From NCBI GenBank assembly GCA_051252415.1, contig JBPOGA010000015.1, forward strand, positions 33,657 to 97,656: 64,000 nucleotides of DNA, written 5' to 3'. The notes under the pieces are model-generated. The model did not search any database. It worked only from the letters and a program-made list of their open reading frames with translations, and was not told the DNA's origin. The stretch comes from JBPOFY01 sp051252415 (GTDB taxonomy: Bacteria > Verrucomicrobiota > Verrucomicrobiia > Opitutales > Coraliomargaritaceae). Below, in pieces: positions 8,187-17,181 of this stretch; position 1 is the first letter of the stretch; every line of letters starts with the position of its first letter. The translations under genes and the position numbers were made by a program.

Positions 8187-9584
8187 ATGAAAAAATCATC
8201 TCGAAACTTCATGACTCGCCGTAGTTTCCTCGCTAGCTGTGGAAAGATGACTGGGATCGGGGCGATGTCCTCAATCCTGTCGTTGAAGATGGCAAATAAA
8301 CTCTTTGCGGCCCGCACTCCTGGCTCGATTACAGACTACAAGGGCCTCGTATGTATTTTCCTCTTTGGTGGCAATGATTCCTACAATATGCTCGCACCTG
8401 GTGTTAACGGATATTCTGACTATCTGAATACACGCGGAGTGCTCGGCATCCCTCTAGCAGATACTCACCAAATAATTGATGCCTCTCAAGACTACCACTT
8501 AAACAACAGTCTAGCTGGTGTAAAAACGCTCTTTGATGACGATGATTTAAGCTTTCTCACCAATGTTGGCACACTCGTCCAGCCCACGACTCTAGCGGAG
8601 TATAATTCAGGCAGCTCCCCCTTACCCTATGGGCGTTTTTCACACAACGATCAGCTCGAACAGTGGCAGACTTCTATTTCCAGCGGCAAGACTGGCCCCT
8701 TGGCAGGAACTGGATGGGGAGGCCGAATGATCGATGTCCTTAATGATGCTGCGAACAACAATGCCACAACAAGCGTGAGCCTTGCGCCCTATGGTGCGAA
8801 CACGTATCAAGTTGGCCAAGCCACCTCTCCATTCAATACCCGAGGAGGCGTCGACTCACTGGACTTATACAAGACAGATAGCCTTGTGAAGCTCGGGATC
8901 GATGCGACTTTAGAAACACAGTATGCCTCTGTATTGCAGGCGCATCATAACTACATCAGAGAAGATGCCATCGCACAGAGCGAACTCTTAGAGCAGATTG
9001 AGCAAAATACAGTGATCAACACCGTATTCCCTAGTAGCAGCCTCGGACAACAACTCCTCCAAGTAGCGAAATACATCAAAGCCCAAGGAATCGATGGTCT
9101 GAACGCAAATCGCCAAACATTTTTTGCGGGTCAAACTGGCTTCGACACTCATGGAGGCGGGATCGATGCTCATAATAATTTAATGACCACACTGAATGAT
9201 GCACTCGTCGCGTTCAACGCTGCCCTTAAAGAGATTGGCTACCATGATCGTGTCGTGACTTATACCGCATCTGACTTTGGACGTTCCTTGACACCAAACA
9301 ACGTAGGCTCCGACCACGGCTGGGGCGGCAACCAAATAGTGATGGGAGGTCCAGTGCAAGGTGGCAAAGTCTTCGGCACCTACCCAGACATTGCCTTAAA
9401 TACTACTACAGATGTTGGTCGAGGTAGACAACTCCCGACGACCTCGGTTGATGAACTACACGCCTCACTCGCCTATTGGTTTGGCATCGAAAATAATAGC
9501 GAAATGGAAACAGTCGTCCCCAACATACGAAACTTCTGGACCTCTGGTTCTACTGACGTGCCGATTACTGGTCTCTTTACATAG
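8187..9584 (+). CDS. DUF1501 family Tat-exported protein
   Basis: 465 residues. The N-terminus has a twin-arginine motif (TRRSFLASCGK, about residues 10-20) before a hydrophobic stretch, so export folded through Tat is likely. DUF1501 features are present in order: LVCIFLFGGNDSYNM near residue 51, a GRFSHNDQLEQWQ segment, FDTHGG (about 320) and the conserved TASDFGRSLTPN..GSDHGWGGNQIVMGG block (about 365-395). The DUF1501 domain belongs to the alkaline-phosphatase/sulfatase fold clan; the Asp/His residues in these blocks are the expected metal ligands. The gene lies between DUF1800 and a membrane-anchored partner, only 5 bp from the latter. Biochemical role unknown. Confidence 0.9.
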   Translation: MKKSSRNFMTRRSFLASCGKMTGIGAMSSILSLKMANKLFAARTPGSITDYKGLVCIFLFGGNDSYNMLAPGVNGYSDYLNTRGVLGIPLADTHQIIDASQDYHLNNSLAGVKTLFDDDDLSFLTNVGTLVQPTTLAEYNSGSSPLPYGRFSHNDQLEQWQTSISSGKTGPLAGTGWGGRMIDVLNDAANNNATTSVSLAPYGANTYQVGQATSPFNTRGGVDSLDLYKTDSLVKLGIDATLETQYASVLQAHHNYIREDAIAQSELLEQIEQNTVINTVFPSSSLGQQLLQVAKYIKAQGIDGLNANRQTFFAGQTGFDTHGGGIDAHNNLMTTLNDALVAFNAALKEIGYHDRVVTYTASDFGRSLTPNNVGSDHGWGGNQIVMGGPVQGGKVFGTYPDIALNTTTDVGRGRQLPTTSVDELHASLAYWFGIENNSEMETVVPNIRNFWTSGSTDVPITGLFT

Positions 9585-9589
9585 GAAGC

Positions 9590-10177
9590 ATGAACCCTCG
9601 TAGAATAGCTACGTTGATCGGCCTCCTGATACTCATCGTTGGGGGCATCCTCATTTTCATCAATTCTAGTTCAGACGAAGCGCAGAAGGTCGATCAATCT
9701 AGGGAAAATACAACCGCAACGCAGCAGGATAAAATTGCCCGCATGGCGCAAGTAAATGCCGAGATCAGCCGTTCGCTTCGCTTCGATCAGACTACAGCCA
9801 AACTTCAGAATGATCCTCGAGACCGCTCGCAGCTCTCAGAAATGGCTCGCCAATTAGACAACCCAAACATTGAAGAAACAGAAGCTACTATCGCGATTCA
9901 TAATCTACTCAGTTCTATGAGCACGACGGTCTACCGCGGCAACTACCCTGCTGGTTTAAATGTCGAAATCACCAATGCCCTGCTAGGTGACAATCCCAGA
10001 AAAGTCTGCTACCTCCCGATGGATTCTCCACGAATTAACGAATACGGAGAGCTCGTCGATGCATACGGCACAGCTTATTGGTTTCATAGCGTCACTTCAA
10101 CCGACCTCACAATCACCTCCGCAGGTCCTGATAAGCTTTTACATACAGCCGATGACATTACATATCCTCAGGATTAG
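9590..10177 (+). CDS. Membrane-anchored protein with pseudopilin-like C-terminus
   Basis: 195 residues with one N-terminal membrane segment (about 6-25) and no cleavage site. A polar helical region follows (about 30-110). The C-terminal ~60 residues contain YGTAYWFHS and then SAGPDKLLHTADDI. That ending resembles the calcium-binding tail of GspG-type pseudopilins and related Verrucomicrobia/Planctomycetes proteins, but the pilin N-terminal motif is missing. It starts 5 bp after the DUF1501 stop, so co-expression with DUF1800/DUF1501 is very likely. It may be an inner-membrane partner for that pair. Function unknown. Confidence 0.75.
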   Translation: MNPRRIATLIGLLILIVGGILIFINSSSDEAQKVDQSRENTTATQQDKIARMAQVNAEISRSLRFDQTTAKLQNDPRDRSQLSEMARQLDNPNIEETEATIAIHNLLSSMSTTVYRGNYPAGLNVEITNALLGDNPRKVCYLPMDSPRINEYGELVDAYGTAYWFHSVTSTDLTITSAGPDKLLHTADDITYPQD

Positions 10178-10207
10178 CCCAAACAATCGGCATAATAATT
10201 AACGAAG

Positions 10208-10792
10208 ATGAAATTCGCACAACTGACTTTCTTGCTCATGATGACTTCGTGTGCGCATGGCTTCATGGTTTACTCGGAAGCAATTTCTGGAGACCTCAGT
10301 CATCTCATTTCATCCCCGACCCCAATAGGAGAATTGAATACTGGCCAGAACAGTATCATTGGCACCATCAATGAAGGAGGGATTTTCAATCCGGATGTAT
10401 TCACCTTCTCGGTTGCCCCAGACCACATACTCACCTCGCTAGTATTCACACTCGATAGCAATGAAGAGAATCACTTTTTGGCGATGTCAGACGGAACCAC
10501 CTTGGATGCGGTTGCTGAATATCTCTTATTCGCCTCGCTCGTCACAAACGCACAAAACGGAACCAATCTCCTCGAAACTGAATCAGATGGCGGGAACCAA
10601 TCCGGATCAGGATATAGCCTACCACTAAGTTCCGGAGACTACAGCCTCTGGTTTCAGGAAACCAGTAATTCAACAATTGATTATACCTTCACCTTCACCA
10701 CCGCAGTCGTCCCAGAACCTGCCAACAGCACTCTACTTCTCTCGTGTATAACCTGCGGGGCGATGTTACTCACAAGGAGGCCACGGCATTAA
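10208..10792 (+). CDS. PEP-CTERM sorted secreted protein
   Basis: 194 residues with an N-terminal signal peptide (about 1-18). A beta-rich body includes GTINEGGIFNPDVFTFSV and a DYSLWFQET segment, typical of secreted pre-peptidase-like domains. The C-terminal sorting signal is VVPEPANS followed by a hydrophobic helix and a basic end (TRRPRH). PEP-CTERM proteins are processed by an exosortase, which is not in this window. This is the last gene of the DUF1800 operon, 30 bp after the preceding stop. Possible role: a surface-displayed component of the same complex. Confidence 0.8.
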   Translation: MKFAQLTFLLMMTSCAHGFMVYSEAISGDLSHLISSPTPIGELNTGQNSIIGTINEGGIFNPDVFTFSVAPDHILTSLVFTLDSNEENHFLAMSDGTTLDAVAEYLLFASLVTNAQNGTNLLETESDGGNQSGSGYSLPLSSGDYSLWFQETSNSTIDYTFTFTTAVVPEPANSTLLLSCITCGAMLLTRRPRH

Positions 10793-10836
10793 AACTGACT
10801 ACAAACAAAGGCCCGCAGAAAGGTGAATCTTGCTTC

Positions 10837-11020
10837 AGGACATCTCTGGAAATTTACAATTGATAAAGCGTATTGAATATTACGAAGCTCTGTAGGAGAG
10901 GGTTTACCCCTCGACCCGCATGAGCCAGGAACTGAAGGTCGAGGGATAAACCCTCTCCTACAAAGTCAGAAGCGGTTTGAACAGTAAAGTGGTGTTCATG
11001 GTTTATGAATACAAAAGTTA
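10837..11020. repeat. Long direct repeat, copy 2
   Basis: Same-orientation copy of 4087-4270. The hairpin arms are 10891-10916 and 10937-10962, with one mismatch. It lies between the end of the plus-strand operon and the 3' end of the converging sulfatase gene, so it may also act as a bidirectional terminator. Confidence 0.88.
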
Positions 11021-11064
11021 TATTTAGCGCGGGAGCTCAGAAGTGATACCGAAGTCAAAGAATA

Positions 11065-12498
11065 CTAATTGTCTAATGTGGTTAAAGCTTTCGGGTTTTG
11101 GACCACCCCTGCTGGACGACTGTGCTGCTCTATTTCTGCAACAAAAGCTTTTACGTATCCATGCAGTCTTTCGGCGACCTCAGGGTGTTCTTTGAGTAAG
11201 TTATTCTGCTCGGCCATATCATCCTCGAGATTGTATAAAGCCATAATAGATGAGCTGGAGCCCTTACCACGCCGGCCATTACTTGTGCCATTCACTTTGC
11301 CCAAGTGTAATTTCCACTGCCCAGAGCGAACCGCTTTGAGTGCGTTGCTTTTATAATAGAAAAAGGCCTCGTGCGGCGTCGCCGTCTGCCCTGCCAGGAC
11401 CGGCATAATATCTTTGCCATCAATCACACGGTCTAATGGCATTTCTGCACCTGCGAGTTTTGCAAAGGTCGGCAGTAAGTCCATCGCGGTCATTAGCTCG
11501 TCATTGGGAACACCAGCGGGAATTTGGCCAGGCCAACGAATCACGGTCGGCACGCGCTGGCCGCCTTCATAAGAGCTGCCCTTACCCCCTGAAAGCGGGC
11601 CAACCTTTCCAACAGACGGTCCGTTATCAGAGGTGAAAATGACGATCGTATTGTCGTCGACACCATTCGCCTTTAACGCATCGAGGATCTCGCCGACAGA
11701 CCAATCAATTTCGCTGATCGAATGGTTGTAGATTTTATCACGCGTGAAATAATCCACGCCCTTCTCATTTTTCAACTTCGCTTTGATCGCATCCGGAACC
11801 GATTCCATAAATGGTGGCGACATATGTATCGGCCGATGTGGAATGGGATGCGGCACGTAGAGGAAAAATGGCTCATCCCGATGGCGATTAATAAAGTCAA
11901 CTGCACGCTCGGTGATTCGTTTTGTCAGGTAATCAGCATCGGGTGCTTCTTCGATCACGTCCTCCATTTCCATCAACGGAAGTGGCGGGAAGTTATGCTT
12001 CTTATTATTCGTATGGTAGGGATGTATGTCGTGACTATAAGGCAAACCAAAGAACTCATCAAATCCCTGACGAGTCGGGAAGAACTCGGGCTGGTCGCCT
12101 AAGTGCCATTTACCGAAGATACCAGTCACATAGCCTGCAGACTTTAAAACCTCTGCGATCGTGATCTCATCCGGATGAAGACCATTCTTATCTGCATCGA
12201 GAAACACGCCACCCGCTAGGCCAACGCGCTTCGGGTAACTCCCGGTCATCAATGCCGCTCGGGAGGGTGTGCAAATATTACCGGCAACATAAAAGCTGGT
12301 CAGCTTAGCGCCCTCCTCTGCCATCTTATCAATACGCGGCGTATTGACATGCTCCCCGCCAAAACAACCAAGATCCGCATAACCCTGGTCATCGGTAAAG
12401 ATGATCACAAAGTTGGGCTGCTCTTTTGCAATCGCTGAAACTGCTAAGCTAAAAAGCAGATTTGAGAGGCAGACTAGCTTAAGGAAATTCACGGACAA
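11065..12498 (-). CDS. Type I (S1 family) sulfatase, CTPSR motif
   Basis: A 477-residue secreted sulfatase. Signal peptide about 1-24; metal Asp pair in FTDDQGYADLG (D36-D37); formylglycine cysteine C76 in CTPSR; GKWHLGD near residue 130; SDNGPS later. It is closely related to the sulfatase at 28281-29717 (shared QPEFFPTRQGFDEFFGLPYSHDIHP-type block, recognised in shorter pieces), which has an extra loop. The frame opens with TTG at 12498, and a GTG at 12490-12492 is an equally plausible start. It begins 12 bp after the stop of the giant sugar-dehydrogenase-like gene, so the two form one operon. Exact sulfate position attacked is unknown. Confidence 0.92.
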   Translation of the reverse strand: MSVNFLKLVCLSNLLFSLAVSAIAKEQPNFVIIFTDDQGYADLGCFGGEHVNTPRIDKMAEEGAKLTSFYVAGNICTPSRAALMTGSYPKRVGLAGGVFLDADKNGLHPDEITIAEVLKSAGYVTGIFGKWHLGDQPEFFPTRQGFDEFFGLPYSHDIHPYHTNNKKHNFPPLPLMEMEDVIEEAPDADYLTKRITERAVDFINRHRDEPFFLYVPHPIPHRPIHMSPPFMESVPDAIKAKLKNEKGVDYFTRDKIYNHSISEIDWSVGEILDALKANGVDDNTIVIFTSDNGPSVGKVGPLSGGKGSSYEGGQRVPTVIRWPGQIPAGVPNDELMTAMDLLPTFAKLAGAEMPLDRVIDGKDIMPVLAGQTATPHEAFFYYKSNALKAVRSGQWKLHLGKVNGTSNGRRGKGSSSSIMALYNLEDDMAEQNNLLKEHPEVAERLHGYVKAFVAEIEQHSRPAGVVQNPKALTTLDN

Positions 12499-12510
12499 AT
12501 AACGATGCGG

Positions 12511-15500
12511 TTAAGGAGTTGAAATACGTAGGAAGTATTCTTCGCCTGCTGTAGTAACTTTAACGCGGACGCGACTCAGTCCAGGTTTCCCTACAACTGG
12601 CGTTGACGATTCGATAGTGTATTCAACTCCAAGGTTTAGTTGAGTGAAACCTGAGGGAAGCGCACTGCTACCTTCGACGATATAGTCTACATCAGCTGCC
12701 AAACTATCGCGGATGATCCATTCGAAATAGTAGCCATCGACTGGCTTCGTATCCGTGCCTTCTAGAACGAAGCCTTCGCTGCCATCTTGTGGATCACTGT
12801 CTCCCATGTATTCGAAGATCTCGGCTGTGCCATCCTGATCGGTATCGCCTGCTGGATCCACCGCAGACGCACCAAGATTCGCTAGCGCCCATTCGTCGGC
12901 AATGCCGTCGCCTTGACTATCATCATTAGGCACATCGGTGACATCGATTGGAATCACTGCGAAGGCTGTTTGTGGGTTTGCAGGAAAACTATCAGTGACT
13001 TGGATTGTTATGCTGTGCGCTAAGGATAAGCCTGCTTCGAAGTCAGGTGCTGTTTGCGCTAGGCTAATCACACCTGTTGATGGATCGATGGCGAAAACAC
13101 CATCTCCATTGCCATCAATAATTGAGTAAGTAAGCGTGCCACGATCAATACGCGGTGCATCCTGGTCGCCTGCATCTGGACTGCCTACCGGGCTGGTTGA
13201 TGCGGTGTTTTCAGCAACGGTCAATGAAACTGCTGGAGCTTCAATCGTTGGCTTCGCATTCGCGTAGTTATTGATCCAATCAGTCAGCAACGCGATGCCG
13301 TCTGGATCTACTACACTGGAAGCAATCGGTGGCATACGACCGTAACCGTTTGTCTCACTAGTGCGGCTGAGGATGATGGAATTAGTTGTATCACCCGGTA
13401 TGATAAGACGGTCGGTCTCATCAATAACTTGGAAGCCAACTGCCTCACCATGTAGCAAATTCATTTGCTCCATAGTCAGATGGGCTTCCCCACTCCATGA
13501 GTCTGGAACTAATCCGTTTCCATCATAATGGCAGTAGGCACAATTCACCGCTAGGTAAGACTGCACTCTGTGTTCAATATTAACCAGAGTATCTGTCGGA
13601 GTGCTGTGTTTTGGCAATGTGGCTGGATCTTCACCTATCGTCGATAAATAGCCTGCATTCTCAAGTAATGTGAGGAAGTTTCCTGTTGATCCATCGAGTT
13701 CTCCATCAAGGTTCAACTGACGTGTATTGAGACCGAGAACGGCACTGTTATTATCGGTGTGACACTGGAAGCATTCTGCACGAGAAGGAATCCGCCAAGG
13801 TTGAATTGTGGTCATGCCACCTTCAGTAATCGATAAGTCAAGGTTCACGCCTTCGTCTGGAGCGAGCGTCGCTGCAGTGCCAGCTTCATTCCATTGATAG
13901 CTTACTGCATAGTGGTTATCTGCAGTCTTAATAATGAAGCGCGTCTCAATGCGCTTCACGTTCGTCCCTGGATTGTCGAGATCTAGATCCATTTCGAAGT
14001 GCTTCATTGCAATGGTGCCAGCCGGGAAGCCCCAAAATCCATCTTTGGAATATTGGATCGGACTGCTTGTATCGACCATATTGATCCAGCGACTCTTGAT
14101 CGCATTGTCCGACCAGAAAGGCAAATTGAGGTCATAAGGATGCATTTGAGAATTTACGGCTAGTGTGGCTACATCTGTAAAGACGCCCGTTTCCTCAAGT
14201 GTCTGTGGCAGTTGATCATCAAAATTGGCCGCAGAGAATTCAATCTTTCGAATGATTTTATTGTCACTGTCAGCAAGAAGCATCTCCCCTGTTGTAGGAT
14301 TAGGTAGCATCGCTGTAATACCAGTCTCGACTCCGATGAGTTCGATAGTGGAATTGTAAGCACTAAAGGCGAAAACACCATTCAGAGTAGTGTCAGTCAT
14401 GCCGACATCATCCAAAACGTGATCGCCGCCACTGCTAACTGAATTCACCATTTGGAAAGCACTGTGATCAGCACGATGAACTGCCCAGATGTCTCCACGA
14501 TTGTAGTCACACATCAAGTAGGCTCCAGTGAGAGCTGGTATGTCAGACGATTGGTAGAATTCTCCACCGATTATTGATTTATTATTCGATCCACTACCAC
14601 TGTCAGTTACATAGTATTCAACAACTGGCTGGAGCCATTGGAATCCGGTTGGGAATGTAATCCCTGCTTCATTCTGTAAATACTCAACATCATCGGTGCC
14701 GGAGAAGAAAGCCCAGCCGCCATTACCGCCAGGGGGCACAATCATATACCGCTCCTTCTTGGAATTCATGACGTCCGCCACCCATAGGTCGGAAGTGCCT
14801 GGAACGAATCCTATTTTCCACGGATTACGGAAGCCGATTGCATACATCTCGGTGCGCACCTTCGTAGGATCAGCTGCTTTACCGTAGTATGTGCTAATGC
14901 CTGTTCCGTCATTAGCCGAGAGATCAAGGAAAGGATTGTCGACTGGGATGGAATAATGAGCCAGACCATTTGTAGTTGGAACCGTCCATTTGCCGTTAGC
15001 GTCGTTACTCACGAGGTTCTGTGGCTCGTAGTTGCCTGGCTTTTTATCGACGTCAATTCGAAGTATGGACGACCAAAAGCCTTCATCGATGGTTTGTGTA
15101 ATACGATCTGCAGGACGGTTCTGCTCAGTCGCAACTTGCTTACCGTCTCCAATCGGAATGTAGAGGTAGCCATCCGGACCAAAGATCAAGCGATTAAAAC
15201 CATGTGCGCGGTGGAAGTAATCTTCGATGAGAACTTGCTCCGTGGAATTATCGATACACGCATTTGTTTCATCCAGTGCTGCACCAGTATGCGTGGTCGC
15301 AAAGGTTTTATCGGAGACAGTAAAGCGGGAGACCCTTGTCCACTTATTGACACTACTTGGGTAAGTCACATACAAGTATCCATTATTATCGAAATCAGGG
15401 TGGAACGCGACGCCTCCCATACCATTGAAGTAGCCAGTCGAGTCTACTGATGCTCTGTCTAGAATGAGAACCTTTTCCGGAGTCACTGCATTGATATCAG

Positions 15501-16977
15501 GGATCATCCAGACTCTTCCGTTAGACACGACGACAAAGAGTTTCTCGGGGTGTCCGGGCAGTGATTCCATTGCCGTAATCCAAGTGCCTGAATCTGTAAA
15601 TGACACGCCAGGGAAAGCATTCGGAAAAGTGTAGCCACCTTCTGGAATTGCAGTTGGGAAATTTAGACTGCCATCAGGATTGGTGAGGCCGGATGCCTCC
15701 AGGGTGAGCCCTGCGATTGCAACGTGTAATGATCTCGTGACAGTGATGACTAGATTGCCACTACCATCGGTTGAAAGGCCAGAGAGAGTATCGAACCCAG
15801 TCGCACTGTTGTCGGTGGTAAAGCTCTTACCATCGGCCTCCCATGTGGCATTGAAATTGTCGTTATTCTGGTCGTAGCCTCCCGTGAGGTTATAGGTCAA
15901 AGAGTCATCTAGCCCAGTGAAGGTAAGCACGAGGTTGCCGCTCGCATCAAGGGGGTTCCCACCAGTGTTGTTGGAAATAATACTGTCTCCATAAATGGAT
16001 ACATCCGACATCTGACCAGAACCCTCCAATCCAGTAACATCGGCCCTTGCGGTGGCCTGACCTGAATTGTTTGTCACTGTGAAACCAACATTGGTCAACT
16101 GATCGCCTTGTGTGTCGATAAGCGTTCCAACAAAGGCCTCAGTCGCACCATCGGCAATAGTCACATCTGAGTAGTTGTTGAAATTAGAACCAGCAACAGG
16201 GGCCAGTCCGTTGGCATCCGTAAAGTCGATGCCGATGCTTCGCCCCTTCAACAAAGTATCATGAACACCATCGAAAGAATCGAAGGTGAGACCACCAATA
16301 CCTGCACCTTGGTTATTGAGCCGCTTGGTGCAGGAAACCGTATAGGTGCCATCAGCATCGATATCGAAGAAGACCCAACCTGTATTAGTCCCGCCCGGAT
16401 CAGCAATAAGATCGCTGCTACCGTGAGCGCCGACTGTGGCAGTGCTAGAGCCATCACTAAGTGTAATTGAGGTCGGATCCCAGCGGCCGTCAGTATTACT
16501 TTCGATTCCCGCAAGCACCCCCACCCGCACGACTGTATTCGCGGCAAGCCCAGAAACAGTGAAATCGATAATCTCGTTGTCCGTTCCAGCTAGGCCGTTG
16601 GTGCTATGCCCAAAAGCACCGATAACGTCAGAGCCATCCAATGTGTTTGGATCATCGATCACTCCGTAAGTTGTATATTCACCTGCCCCAGAGGTGTAGT
16701 TGGATCCTTGGACAATACCACTGACATAGCTCGGTAGCGATTGAACGTTGTCGAAAGCAATGCTACCTTGAATAGTATCAAAGTCGCCGAAAAAGAACCA
16801 GCCATCAGTGCCGAGTCCACCACTAGAGTCGATGTCGTTTGTGCCCATAGAGAGCCAATCGCCACCAGTCTCCGTGTAAGCGGTTGAACTACCGTGTATG
16901 GAAACTGCCGCATCGGAAGCGCCCACAAAAAAACAGTTAATCAATACTGGTATGAGGTATTTGGGGTAGATTTCCAC
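12511..16977 (-). CDS. Giant secreted sugar dehydrogenase-like/dihaem protein
   Basis: 1488 residues starting at GTG with a short signal peptide (about 1-23). Order: beta-rich N-domain (24-240); a ~190-residue module (about 245-435) also found in the PEP-CTERM protein at 36369-37121; a glucose/sorbosone dehydrogenase-type propeller (about 465-910, with GGVAFHPDFDNNGYLYVTYP and AIGFRNPWKIGF); a region like the conserved TIGR03806 family (PYDLNLPFWSDNAIKSRWI). Two haem c sites, CFQCH (about 1069) and CAYCH (about 1147), follow. A cadherin-like domain (about 1250-1350) and a calcium-binding TSP3-like tail (DTDQDGTAEIFEY) end it. It could oxidise sugars with PQQ and pass electrons to the haems; no PQQ genes are present. 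It leads an operon with a sulfatase and has the shared motif 104 bp upstream. Confidence 0.85.
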   Translation of the reverse strand: MEIYPKYLIPVLINCFFVGASDAAVSIHGSSTAYTETGGDWLSMGTNDIDSSGGLGTDGWFFFGDFDTIQGSIAFDNVQSLPSYVSGIVQGSNYTSGAGEYTTYGVIDDPNTLDGSDVIGAFGHSTNGLAGTDNEIIDFTVSGLAANTVVRVGVLAGIESNTDGRWDPTSITLSDGSSTATVGAHGSSDLIADPGGTNTGWVFFDIDADGTYTVSCTKRLNNQGAGIGGLTFDSFDGVHDTLLKGRSIGIDFTDANGLAPVAGSNFNNYSDVTIADGATEAFVGTLIDTQGDQLTNVGFTVTNNSGQATARADVTGLEGSGQMSDVSIYGDSIISNNTGGNPLDASGNLVLTFTGLDDSLTYNLTGGYDQNNDNFNATWEADGKSFTTDNSATGFDTLSGLSTDGSGNLVITVTRSLHVAIAGLTLEASGLTNPDGSLNFPTAIPEGGYTFPNAFPGVSFTDSGTWITAMESLPGHPEKLFVVVSNGRVWMIPDINAVTPEKVLILDRASVDSTGYFNGMGGVAFHPDFDNNGYLYVTYPSSVNKWTRVSRFTVSDKTFATTHTGAALDETNACIDNSTEQVLIEDYFHRAHGFNRLIFGPDGYLYIPIGDGKQVATEQNRPADRITQTIDEGFWSSILRIDVDKKPGNYEPQNLVSNDANGKWTVPTTNGLAHYSIPVDNPFLDLSANDGTGISTYYGKAADPTKVRTEMYAIGFRNPWKIGFVPGTSDLWVADVMNSKKERYMIVPPGGNGGWAFFSGTDDVEYLQNEAGITFPTGFQWLQPVVEYYVTDSGSGSNNKSIIGGEFYQSSDIPALTGAYLMCDYNRGDIWAVHRADHSAFQMVNSVSSGGDHVLDDVGMTDTTLNGVFAFSAYNSTIELIGVETGITAMLPNPTTGEMLLADSDNKIIRKIEFSAANFDDQLPQTLEETGVFTDVATLAVNSQMHPYDLNLPFWSDNAIKSRWINMVDTSSPIQYSKDGFWGFPAGTIAMKHFEMDLDLDNPGTNVKRIETRFIIKTADNHYAVSYQWNEAGTAATLAPDEGVNLDLSITEGGMTTIQPWRIPSRAECFQCHTDNNSAVLGLNTRQLNLDGELDGSTGNFLTLLENAGYLSTIGEDPATLPKHSTPTDTLVNIEHRVQSYLAVNCAYCHYDGNGLVPDSWSGEAHLTMEQMNLLHGEAVGFQVIDETDRLIIPGDTTNSIILSRTSETNGYGRMPPIASSVVDPDGIALLTDWINNYANAKPTIEAPAVSLTVAENTASTSPVGSPDAGDQDAPRIDRGTLTYSIIDGNGDGVFAIDPSTGVISLAQTAPDFEAGLSLAHSITIQVTDSFPANPQTAFAVIPIDVTDVPNDDSQGDGIADEWALANLGASAVDPAGDTDQDGTAEIFEYMGDSDPQDGSEGFVLEGTDTKPVDGYYFEWIIRDSLAADVDYIVEGSSALPSGFTQLNLGVEYTIESSTPVVGKPGLSRVRVKVTTAGEEYFLRISTP

Positions 16978-17079
16978 AGGGTTAGTTTAATAGGTTTTTT
17001 TGAGTAATACTGGCTACTAGGAGTAGTGCTTAACAATCAGCCAGAATCCCATATAATATACACTATTACAACGTGTTCG

Positions 17080-17103
17080 GCTATCACTCAAATAAGGGAT
17101 ACC
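17080..17103 (-). promoter_or_regulatory. Shared regulatory motif upstream of the sugar dehydrogenase operon
   Basis: The plus strand reads GCTATCACTCAAATAAGGGA, the reverse complement of the shared motif, 104 bp before the GTG at 16977. It sits immediately beyond the terminator of the preceding operon. This copy has one extra base between the two half-motifs. Confidence 0.55.
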
Positions 17104-17106
17104 AAA

Positions 17107-17140
17107 AGCCGCGGAGTGAACAAATACTCCCCCTGCGGCT
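17107..17140 (-). terminator. Probable terminator after the GH116 operon
   Basis: AGCCGCGGAGT and ACTCCCCCTGCGGCT pair imperfectly around a short loop. On the minus strand the stem is followed by TTTTGG. It lies 42 bp after the stop of the last GH116 gene. Confidence 0.6.
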
Positions 17141-17181
17141 GGTAAATACTAGGCACTGCGGATTACCGAGCGAGGATTGAG

